64,000 nt of DNA from Prosopocoilus inquinatus (Eukaryota; Arthropoda; Insecta; Coleoptera; Lucanidae): positions 12,916,501-12,980,500 of the forward strand of contig CM069877.1 in the NCBI GenBank assembly GCA_036172665.1, written 5' to 3'. Position numbers and translations under genes: made by a program. Of this stretch, positions 46,133 to 57,234 are shown piece after piece. How positions within the stretch are numbered: position 1 is the first letter of the stretch; the number at the start of each line of letters is the position of its first letter. The notes under the pieces were generated by a model. It did no database searches and was not told the origin of the DNA. It worked only from the letters and a program-made list of their open reading frames with translations.

Positions 46133-49100
46133 ATGGAAAAGCAGTCATGGCCTCCCAAATACCAACAATCTGTGGCAACAGGATTAGAAAGGCGAGACGA
46201 ACTTTTAAACAATGGCAACTCCGACAACTTGCTGGACGCGAGCGAAACAAACGGCAACCTCAGTGAGAGCAAATGTGATAAAAATCATGTAAAGGACGAA
46301 ATAGAAGCAGCTATTGGGTTAGATGGAATTCACTAATTAATTAATTATTTTCAATGTGGTTCTTGCAGCGAGAAGGCGAAAATCAAGATTCAGAGTATTT
46401 TGGACCAGGTCAACACTTTAATACCGATCGAAAAGTTGCTGTTGTATTTGAAGTTACCGACGGAAAATACCAATCACGTGGATCCTCTGCGACAACCTCT
46501 CAATCCTTTGGGCAGCCGTACGGAAATTAGTCAGACCATAATGTGGATCAAGACACATTTGGAAGAAGATCCCGAAATTTCATTGCAGAAAAAGGGTGTT
46601 TATGAAGAATATGTGTAAGTCATTCTTGTTTATTATCACAGTCGAGGCAACTAACTGTATTATTAGGGCTGCTTTAATTAATAATAATAATAAAAGGGAT
46701 AAAAGACTACAATCTTTTATCTAACTAGAAATAAAAAATATTGTCTCTTAGTGGGGCTCCCTCTGTGTGATTTTGAATCAAACTTCTTCTGTTGCCATGG
46801 TTACCATTTTAGATGTTAGAGCCGTTTTAAATCTGTCAGAATTTATACAAAGTGAGAGAGACAGACTACCACAGTTAACGATCACTGGTTGAATCGATGC
46901 TTCTTTGTCACCTTGCACAAGAAATTGTAACAAATTTTGATAAAGGGTGGGCAACCCGATAGAATGAATAATTTAGATGATGTAAAGGATAACGTTGTAC
47001 GTCATAACGAAGTAATTTGGTGTGCAATTATGTAGGCGTGTGCAAAAGGGTGCAGGCGTCAGTTAAGTTATTATCATTTCCTTTTAACAAAAGACATTAA
47101 AAAAATTTAATAATAATAATAAGAGAAAGTGTGTTTAGTTCTAACTTAGATTAAATAAATACAAATTTATTAGAAATTTTGTTGCAAATCGTTTTTGATT
47201 GCAAGTAAAAAAAATTTTACCTCGATTTTCAACGGTCAGACGGGACTCAATACCGCGGATTCTTATATAAAATTCGAATCCTCTTCTCCTTCCATCAGTT
47301 TAGCTTAATTACACGCGAAGCAAACACTGAATTACACTCAAATCCACCTGCTCGCCGATGTGAGTTCAATACGAAACTGTAATTGCCTATCACTTTTCAC
47401 TTTCAACCATACGTGTTCAGTTACTTAATTGTTACCAATCTTGCCAATTTTATCACTAGTTCTGATGACTTTCCGTTGAAATTTCTAATGTTAAGTTCAG
47501 ACATATCGAACGGGACTTAATGCCGCGGATTCTTATATCAAATTCGCAACCTGTCCTCTTCTCTCATCGATCCAGTTTAATTACGCGCGAATCAAACGCT
47601 GGGAATACCTTCAAATCGAATCCACTTGTATGGGCTCAACTCACGTCGCTCTACGAAGACTCATACCTCTTCGCGAGACGATGTAAGTTCGGCAGGAAAC
47701 TGTAATTCTCTGCCACTTTTTGCTTTCGACCGTACGTGATCAGTTATTTAATTATTACCAATCTTGCCAATTTTGTCACTAGTTCCGGTGACTTTCCGTT
47801 GACATTTCTAATGTTGAGTTCAGTAATATCGAACGGGACTTAATACCGCGGATTCTTATATCAAATTCGCAACCTGTCCTCTTCTCTCATCGATCCAGTT
47901 TAATTACGCGCGAATCAAACGTTGGGAATACCTTCAAATCGAATCCACTTGTATGGGCTCAACTCACGTCGCTCTACGAAGACTCATACCTCTTCGCGAG
48001 ACGATGTAAGTTCGGCAGGAAACTGTAATTCTCTGCCACTTTTCGCTTTCGACTGTACATGATCAGTTACTTAATTATTACCAATCTTGCCAATTTTGTC
48101 ACTAGTTCCGGTGACTTTCCGTTGAAATTTCTAATGTTGAGTTCAGTAATATCGTACGGGACTTAATACCGCGGATTCTTATACCAAATTCGCATCCTCT
48201 CCTCATCTCCTATCGATCCGGCTTAATTACACGCGAGTCAAACGCTGGGAACACCTTCAAATCGAATCCACCTGTACGAGCTGAACCCACGTCGCTTCGC
48301 GAAGACGCGGTGCGATGTGAGCTCGGTTTAGCAATCCCGACGTGCCTGTGACTTCAGAAGCGGACCCCCTAACGCAACTAGACGGACTCGAAACGGAATA
48401 CCCATCTTGATTGTGACGTCAGAAGCGGAGTCCTTGCAGAGGGAAACTCCGAACATTCGCGAAGAAATTCGTATATAACTTGGATCGATTCCTTCGTATG
48501 GCAGTTCTGAACTTCGAACTCAAGGAAATAGTAGGCAGATTGAGGCTTCCTCCAACCTACCTTAACCTCTCCTATCAGACTCCGTTCCACTACCGGCTGC
48601 ATAACTTTTCAGATTTTCAAAAATTTTTGTTTTGTAAATGTTAATACTGAAAATATGTCCCCGTCCTCTTTTATACCTCATTTTATACTCTCTTATATCA
48701 CCTCGGTTCGTGTATTGAACAAAATTTAACGCATGGCTTTTAAAACAGTGCGATCTATTTCAACAGTGTTGCAACTTATTAGGGGATTTCCCACTAAATT
48801 AAGGAGTAAAATTGTTTTAGGATCGCGTTGTTTCTCGCGGGGGAGGGGGGATTTATTTATGGTTTTTTTTTTGGGGGGGGGGGTAGAGAGAAATATTCCA
48901 AATTGAAAATTAATTTAATCCTGTGACGTGATGCAATTATTTTATAATGAAATTATAATATTTTTTATGGAAATATTCTTCTTTCATCAGTTCGAAATGA
49001 CCGGTTAATCAAAAATTGTCAAAAATTATTTTCTATTGCCATCCACTGTTTACTTTAGGCGTTTACGAAAATTGGAGCGGTACATACCGGTAAATCTATT

Positions 49101-52100
49101 CTCTCATTCTTACTTGCGTTAAACACATTCGTTCTATCTCACTTTTCTACCCCGATCCATGTACCGCTCCAATTCTAGAGAAAACCAACCTGGCAACACT
49201 GTTCAAAAGGTTTGTTTACTACGCGTTTACGCGGTTCTTATTTAATTTTTCTTAAAAGATAACCTCACTTTTCCCGATTTCTTATCAAAAAAATCGACAC
49301 AATTGATTGCAATTACGCAATTGTCTTAAATTTTACGCCGTTTTTCATTTCTTCACGGAAATAATAAAGCGCACGATAATTAGCAATTTAATTAAGTGGT
49401 CCTTAATAGGCGCGCTTCCCTGGGGAGGTGCGGGCAGTTGCAAAGGGAGGCGCGTACATTTAACAGAAATGTAATTTTCATAAGAAAACATAAATTAATA
49501 AGAAAATATGTTCTTATAAATTAAACTTCTGCATTGTTTTATGAAAGGCAGGAAGCGGCGGAGGAGCCAAGGTTAGATTTTTTTTTTTTAAGAGGCGTAG
49601 TAACATAAAGTTTGGAAACCGCTGGTATACATTGTTTAATTCAGACTAGAAAAGTAAACGTCACAGAAGGCGGAGCTGAGTCGTTTACTATCTTTGTCTA
49701 ATAAATCAGACGTGTGTCGTAAATTACTGTCGCTTTAACGCAGGAGTTGACCTGAACATAACCTAACATTTAAGAATGTTAAGACAACGAGATTAAACAA
49801 GTTATTACTGTTTTGTAAGTTGGTATCTGGTATATTGTATTGGAAAATTGTTGACAAACTCATTGCATGCTTTCCCAGAGACATTTTTTTAAATTTTATT
49901 GTGTTAGGTTATGTTTATTAGTGGTTCGTTGACCTGCAGCTGAACTAAGCTCAGACAAGCATTTTATAATTTTTTTTTTAATTACAAATAAATTAACTAA
50001 TTACGTGCACGTCTGTGGCACAACTAAAATAATTTTATTGAAGCTTTTCATTCAAAGTTTTAGTGATAAACAAAAGTTTACGCAACAGCTCTCTGTGAAG
50101 CGAGTATTTCCAGTTTGTTTGGCGTAACCCTTGCATTTTTACGGTCCAATACTCGGTTTCAAATTTCGCGCCAGCTTTAGGACCGCCCACTTTTCCAATC
50201 TACTCTGGGGTGCGTTTAGAAAAGTGGTAAAGTATAGTCGGTGTGTACGCTAGTCTTTTAGAAAATGAACTTAACAATTACCGGTTAAATTTGTGCCACA
50301 TTTCTAAACACCGGAGCGTGCACATTATATAAACCCAAGTTCCCCTGCTTTGAGACCACGGGAAAAGTTACCTTTTGAGGTTAGATTTATCAAAGTAGTG
50401 TTTACGGCTGTGGTTTACTGTGTTTATTTAAATTAAAATGTGCAGTGACGACAATATTATTGTAACTATGTGTAGTCATGATTTAGTAACCGATGAAAGT
50501 GGAGAAATTATAAAAAATCACAACCAAATAATTTTGTGTGATAGAAAAAGTAAAATTAAGACTCATCAGTTTTTTTAAAGATTTATTTAAGGAAAGTAAT
50601 TAATATTTTAGCACAAGCTTGGACAGGCTGTGTTTATGTCATATTTTCACAAATTTTATGTTTAAAATTAACTTTCTCTTAACGCCGATGTTAACCGTTT
50701 AAAAATTCTATAGGAAGGTAATCGTCACGTGATCTCCCTTCATGCTCTCTTAGTCGACTGTTTCTAAACGCACCCCTTTAGTACGGACCTGCTGGTGAAA
50801 TTCTATTTTTTTTTATAAAACGTCTGGTATAAAAAGTTTACCAATAGTTGGCAACACTGCAGAGGGAGCCCGAACGGATTTGAACGAATTTGACAGTTTG
50901 CTTTCAAACTTGAACGATTTATCGATTATTGGAAGGAATTATAAGATTTTTTCTTCTGTTTTAGGCAATTTTGTGAACCAAACAACATAAAACCTCTATC
51001 GACGGCAGATTTTGGCAAAGTCATGAAGCAAGTATATCCGAAAGTAAGACCGCGGAGGTTAGGGACTCGAGGTAACTCCCAGTACTGTTATTCTGGTCTT
51101 CGCAAGCGCATTAAACTGTCACCGCCTCTTCTACCCGACTTGTCTGACAAAACCTTGGTGAGTGTTGTTCACGATTTTGAGCGCGTTTCTCTGAGGTGAT
51201 CGATTCTTTAGTCTACAGAGCCCCCCTGCAGCCAAACGGATTTGCTGACGGCTGCTTGGACGATAGTCAAAGAGTGGTCCGAGAGCAAGCTTGGATCGCA
51301 GTTTCAGAACTTGCACAGTTTAGCTTTTTACCTCGTGAAGAATCTTTCCGTCGGATTGGGGAGCACTTCGGCTTTGCTCGTGACTTCTGCTGTGCAGAGT
51401 CAACTCAGAGGTCAGTTTATAAAAGTGAGCTCGAAAGTATTTTTGTTTAAAGGAAAAAAAAAATCATTGCAGGTGATATGTCCAGTAGTGTAAGCAACAG
51501 TCGACATAAAGAGACCATACGGAAAATTCAGCAGAAATGCGAAAGCAGGGATCAGAAGAGGAAGTTGCAGGTATTTACATTTTTTACTTTTATTTATTCG
51601 TATTTATTAATCATGAATCAAATGGTTCTGTCTTCTGTGTTTTTTTGAAATTTATTTTTAAACTTGCTTATACCATAAAATAATGCGCTTCAGGATTTAA
51701 AGTTTTTCTTTTTCTTTTTAATTAATTGAACGATGACTTGAGAGAAAGTGATTTATTAAGTAGATTAATTTGCTATTGAGAGCGCGCGCGGGGCAAAAAG
51801 CAACAAATAATATTGAAAGGGGTTTGTTTGCTGCAGACACCGCAGTTGAAAGTCGAACCGAAATCTCGCTCGAAAAAGCCGAAAATACAGCTGCAAACTT
51901 CGACCAGTTCGAGCACATCGCCAATAGCCATTAGTGAGATAAAAACCAGTCCATCTCAGGGCCTCCAACCTGTCTGTGATAAATCTCTAGATTTCACTAA
52001 TCTACAAGCGTTACCTGACTTTAGCAGTTTTCAGAGATCGGCAAGTGATAGGGCCTCTGAAAAAAATTGTGATGTAACGGTGAAAGATGCCGAAGGAGGG

Positions 52101-54092
52101 TACGGTAGCTTCAGCACCGGGGAAGCAGCGAAGGTGCCCATACCACGCCTGGCGGCCAAGCAGTCCCCGGTGCTGTCTCCTAAGAGAACAAAGAACTTCA
52201 AGTACAAACACATCCAGCCGAAACCGGAACAATGTGATATTGCCTCGTACAACCCGCAGCCGGTTCTCAGCGCTGTGGATACTAGATCTCAAGAAACGGT
52301 TACAAGTAATAAGTCGAGAAAAGCGAAAAGGAAAGAGTTATTGAACACCAACAACAGCATTGCGCCTATGGATGAAGACCAGTCCGTGGTGCATTTCACA
52401 AGGGAACGTCTGATTAGTATAGGCAACGTCTCCAAAGATGCATTCGATGATTATTTAGGCACGAATAACAGCCAGGAAAATGAGGAGGAATTGATGAAGT
52501 ATTTCGAAAACGAAAATGCCAACAACAACCACCATCCAGAGCAGGACATCGCTAAGAAGCAGAAGCTCTCGCAGCTGCGGCTTTTGTTAGAGCAAAGCGT
52601 TGCATTCCCACCGGAAACACAACAAACACAGGACCCGAACAAAATTGCAAATCCGGTGGTGGGGTCAAACTCAAGCGCTTTTACTAAAACCATCGCCTGC
52701 AAAGATTCGATCTTAGTTTCTAATACATCAGAACGAGAACGTCCAACAAATATAGGCGTGCCCCCTCAATTACAACCGAGCATCGGAAGTGCCAGGAGAC
52801 GTGTCAGCTTCGACACGCATGCCCACGAAGACAACGTGCCTCCAAGTCCGAACACCAGAAGAAAAAACTTCAGCTTCACCCCGATTTCCCCTGGGCCCCA
52901 CTCCCCCACCGGCAGACAATCAAAATGCTCGAGCACCAACGCAAGCCCATTTGTAAGCCCCCGAAACACACCTGTCCCCAGGGCCAGAGGCAACTCCCAC
53001 CCTTACCCCTGCAATTCCCTGAACGTTGCACTCACTCGCAAAGTTAAAAAAGTCAAGCACGAACTAGATTTAAGCGTCGATGTAAGCCAAAAGGATTTGC
53101 TGCTGAAGAACCATGTGAACATGCCAATGTCTGCTCCGCCCAGCCCCAAAACCAACCTGCTCCAGAACATTTTGAACTCAAATCAAAAGTTCGCGTACAC
53201 TCCGAATTATAACACGGCTGCCGCTATTAGGAATGTGAACCACCTCGTTGACCAATTATCCCCGGAGGTGACCCATTTATTATCTAACAGCAGTGCCACT
53301 ACGCAGCAAGCTGTTTTAGAGCCGGCTTTGAGATCGCAATCTGTGCCATTAAACGTAGTCTCCAACTCGTGCTTCACCCACTTTCCGTTCAACATAATCA
53401 ACAACGAGCAAGACGGGGGGCAAAATGACTTCAACGACATGGATACTTTTGCCGAAGGTGAAAACATCAACGTAACTAAAATCATTGATACGATCGATCA
53501 GGCGAATTTAGGAACGCTTTTGGATGACGGTAGCTTTTGCAACGTTGATATTAATAACATGCCTGACAATTTCAATAACATCCAAGCGAACGTGCAGAGT
53601 CCTTCGGCAGCAACAGAAGTCTTGCCTAATTTAAGAAGCCAGGACATCGATGAGATCAATTACATGAAGTGTAATCCCTCGCGGTCTGTGCCCAGCACTC
53701 CGGTTCCCTATTCGAAAGCGCAGCCGGAGGGTTTAAAAATTGATGTCGTCAATCATTACTCGAGGTCTTACCCCTCGACACCCTTGGCGAATGAGACTTT
53801 CAAATACAACCAGACGCAGGATTATTTGCTGAACGGGCAGCCGATTAAAGAGAAGATCCTGGACGACCCCTCCGGCGACATGAATCTGCTGAACATAAAA
53901 GATGATATGTACGTGAATATGTTCCACGTTGCCAGTACTTTGATCGCAGACAATAAAAATAATTTTAACTTCGACGGGCAGATTGCGGAGAGCAGCTTCG
54001 GTGCTAAGCAGAACATCGATCCTGTCTTGAATCAGGAGTGTATTATCGAAAACGATTATTTTAAAAGCGTGCCTGATATGAACAGAACCTAA
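46133..54092 (+). CDS. RFX7: RFX-family transcription factor (RFX5/RFX7 type)
   Basis: Nuclear winged-helix DNA-binding protein of the X-box (RFX) family. Six exons join in frame: 46133-46317, 46369-46614, 50965-51157, 51212-51410, 51473-51570, 51837-54092, giving 1058 aa. Residues 62-92 (KIQSILDQVNTLIPIEKLLL) match the short helical block preceding the DNA-binding domain in RFX5/7. The DNA-binding domain (about 117-195) has WIKTHLEEDPEISLQKKGVY, then RRLGTRG and YCYSGLRKR. The next exon has the RFX7-like ...TAAWTIVKEW...FYLVK segment. The 752-residue last exon is Ser/Pro/Asn-rich with repeated SPSTP-like motifs (SVPSTP, SYPSTP) and RRVSF. RFX1-4 dimerisation blocks are not seen. The start is the first ATG after an in-frame stop at 46085; an upstream non-coding exon is possible. 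RFX7 rather than RFX5 is my best guess. Confidence 0.9.
46615..47189. other. RFX intron 2, left part
   Basis: AT-rich intronic DNA with AAT microsatellite patches (about 46680, 47110). Nothing else recognised. Confidence 0.4.
47190..48320. repeat. ~323-bp tandem repeat in RFX intron 2
   Basis: Four units begin near CGGGACTTAATACCGCGGAT at 47241, 47511, 47834 and 48157 (spacing 270, 323, 323). Units 2 and 3 are almost identical. Each ends with a segment containing AACTGTAATT and TTGCCAATTTTGTCACTAGT. A scrap of the foldback module (AAATCGTTTTTGATTGCA) immediately precedes the array at 47187. Confidence 0.88.
48321..50206. other. RFX intron 2, middle part
   Basis: No gene seen. It includes a G-rich tract (48838-48893) and a MITE-like inverted repeat near 49057-49188 (GGAGCGGTACAT / ATGTACCGCTCC). 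Confidence 0.4.
50207..50776. mobile_element. GGGGTGCGTTTAGAAA TIR element
   Basis: 570 bp with ends GGGGTGCGTTTAGAAA and TTTCTAAACGCACCCC. The interior is non-coding. Terminal similarity to 19559-21245 suggests one family. Confidence 0.65.
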
Positions 54093-54934
54093 ACGTTCTA
54101 TATTTCAATTGGGTTTGTCGAGTTTTATATTGTAACACGTACTTTTTTCTTGTTTCTTTTTTTTTTGGTTGGTGCGAACATACCCTAAGGAAATTTGTTT
54201 TTTTTTTTTTTTTGGAGGAGAGAGTTTTTCGGCTGACTTCGTTAATTAACCAAACGATTGGTTTATTTTGCAATTTCAAGTTTAATATTAAAAAAAAAAG
54301 ATTGTATCTCTCGAATGATGATATACTACTATACTGTATAGTGACTTCTTCTTTGCAAGCGTGGGTATGTTTGCGAATTTTAAAAAAACTTTTTTTTTTT
54401 AAAGCAGTTTTCTTACCTGGTTAGAGGGAAAAACAAAATTCTATAATATGTAGTTTATTAAACAAACAAGTTTATATCTGTGATAATGACAACAATTTTT
54501 GAGAAATTGGGTGAGAAACTTAGGACGGCACTAAATCATTTCGAGTCATTGCCGCAGCAGGGTGATGATTAAAATAAGTATAGCAAACACGTTCTTTCTT
54601 TCGGTTATAATAATGTAATGATTAACCCGCACTGTTCATGTAAACGTAGGACACAGTATCATATAAGTGAAAGTACTCAGTGTAAATATTTTTATATGTA
54701 TCCTAATAGAACTGTAATGATTTCTCTCATTTTTTGTTTTGTTTTCGAGATTATTTTCGCATTGAATTATGTTTACTTACTTGCTAAATATTATTATTAT
54801 TATTATTATTATTACATGTGCTGTGCAATCGTTAGACCTTCATACTGTTACTACTATTATAATAATTATTATTATTCCCAGTGTTCTGATAATAACAATT
54901 AGAAGCGCATTAGTCGATCATAGTAATCATTCCT
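54093..54934 (+). other. RFX 3' UTR
   Basis: T-rich sequence after the RFX stop codon with ATTT-type motifs and an (ATT)n microsatellite at about 54787-54814. Open frames of 60-94 codons here are low-complexity. Confidence 0.5.
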
Positions 54935-54940
54935 AATAAA
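54935..54940 (+). terminator. Likely RFX polyadenylation signal
   Basis: AATAAA 843 bases after the RFX stop codon, followed by further A-rich sequence. Confidence 0.5.
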
Positions 54941-55152
54941 ATTAAAATAAGTTAAACGCAACGTTTTAAGATTTTTTCGTTTTTTTTTCTAGCAGGGTGT
55001 AACATAAATAAATTGGGGGCTTTCCGTTTGAATAATTTCTTTGAGCCTGTATGTAAATCAGTATTGTTTAACATTCTTCTGAACTTAGAAAATAGTATAA
55101 ACTTTGCTCTATGTTAACGTGATGCCAATTAAAAAATAATAATAATAATTAC

Positions 55153-55612
55153 ACAGGATGTTAATAAAAAAAAAAAACCTGTACACCATTTTTACAGAAT
55201 ACGAAATTTTCGTATTAGGTCGTAAGATATTCCATTTAAATTAATTAAATATTAAAAACCAAAATGCAATCAATGCGTAAATATTAAAAAAAAAAAAAAT
55301 TTCGTTGTCATGGTAACCAAAATTACGAATTGATACAGTTTCGGATTCACAATGATCTGTGGATTCCAAATATGTAAAAATATACGGCCTGTTCCATTTA
55401 AAATAAGAAAGTTGACGTCACTTCCGGTGAAACCGGAACTCGTACGGTGGCCAGTACTACGTCGGAAAAGTCAGTCTTTTATTTAATTAATCGACGCCAA
55501 ATTTTATGCATAAAAAATCAGAATTTTAGAAGAGACAATTTTTTTTGCCTGTTTTGATTGCTACTGTCACCTGCAAAACGGCGTACAGTTTTTTTTTTTA
55601 TTAACACCCTGT
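55153..55612. mobile_element. MITE with ACAGG(A)TGTTAATA ends
   Basis: ACAGGATGTTAATA at the left and TATTAACACCCTGT at the right, 460 bp apart. The interior contains CCTGTTCCATTTAAAATAAG and CCGGTGAAACCGG. No coding frame. Confidence 0.55.
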
Positions 55613-57234
55613 ATATATTATACAGTACTGTGCAATGCAATCGATGATTATCAACATTATCTTGTCGTGCTTCCGAAAATACGTAATCAAAAATAGAATA
55701 CAGACAAACAGTTAAGAATTAACTTTCAAGTATAGTTTCAGAATCATGTTAAATTGCGCGTCGAATTCGGAAAATAATAAAAAAATGAGATTTCAAGACA
55801 TTTATTTAGTGAAGATATTGAGTGGCGCCATCTAACAACTTTCTTTCGAATTAAACAAAGCGAAGCGTTAAATTCAAAGTGGTTTAGAACGCCTTTATTT
55901 CTATTATTGGAGTTTCGATTTGATTTTTTTTTTTTTTTTTCAATGAAAACTGACTAACCTTTATTTTTTAATACTGCAAATATCGGAGCTTCAATTCGAT
56001 TTTTTTTCAAGTTATATTTTTTTTTTAAATTTTGTTTCTGAGTAATGTTAAATTTCGTCCTGCATTCGGAAAATAATCAGAAATAAAATTAAGAGAGTGA
56101 GGATATTAAATTGAGAAAGTGAGGAGCGCCATCTATCAAAATTATTTCGAATTAAAACAAGCGCTAAATTCAAAATAGTTAGAACATTTTTGTTTCTGTT
56201 TTTTTTTCATTGATGTGTCGTTTTGATTTTTTTTTATAAAAATTCTTTTGAATCTTTAATTCTTTTTTTAATACCACAAATATCGTCTTCGTTTTTAATT
56301 CTTTCAGGAACTACCTACTAACACACCATTCAAAAGTCAGTTTTTGGTCTTCCCCCTAGGATCTTCAGACCTTGTTTATTATTTCGAGAAACACTTCATT
56401 TGTTTCCCTCGAGCCTCGCGTGCGGAAAATAATAAAAGATAACACTAAAAACATTTCTGTTGAAGCTTCGATTTGATTTTTTTCCAATTTATACATTTTT
56501 TTTTTAATTCCACGTGAATTTTTATTTCATTTTTTCCTCGGAGTAACGTTAAATTGCGTCCTGCATTCGTAAAATTGGGAAATTTTTAATTAAATAATGT
56601 AGGTGGCGCCATCTATCAAACTTCTTTTGGATTGGAAATAAATTCGAGATAATTAGGTCTTCCTTTCATTTTGTTCGATTTTTTTTATTTCATTTGTTGT
56701 GAGTATTGTTAAACTGATTCAATATTGCGTCCAAAAATTGTCGAAATAACAACGTTGCGTCGGTGGCTCCATCTATAAGCAGTAACCTTCAGTTAGATTT
56801 TTTAAAATTAATCTAAATTTTATTATTTTTCAATTTTTTGTCATAAACTAATTGAATTTTCGGTACGAAAAATGCTGAAAAATAAAATTCCTAATGAAAC
56901 GATGTCGGTAGCGCCATCTATTAAACTTCTTTTGGATTGGAAATAAATTCGAGATAATTTAGATCTTTCTTTCATTTTGTTCGATTTTTTTATTTCATTT
57001 GTTTTTTCTTTAGCGTATTGTTAAACTGATTAATATTGCGTTAGGAAAATTGTCAAAATAACAACGTCGCGTCGGTGGCTCCATCTATAAGTAGTAACGT
57101 TCAGTTAGATTTTTCTTAATTAATCTAAATTTTATTATTTTTCAATTTTTCGTCATAAACTAATTGAATTTTCCATACGAAAAATGCTGAAAAATAAAAT
57201 TCCGAATGAAACAGCGTCGGTAGCACCATCTATC

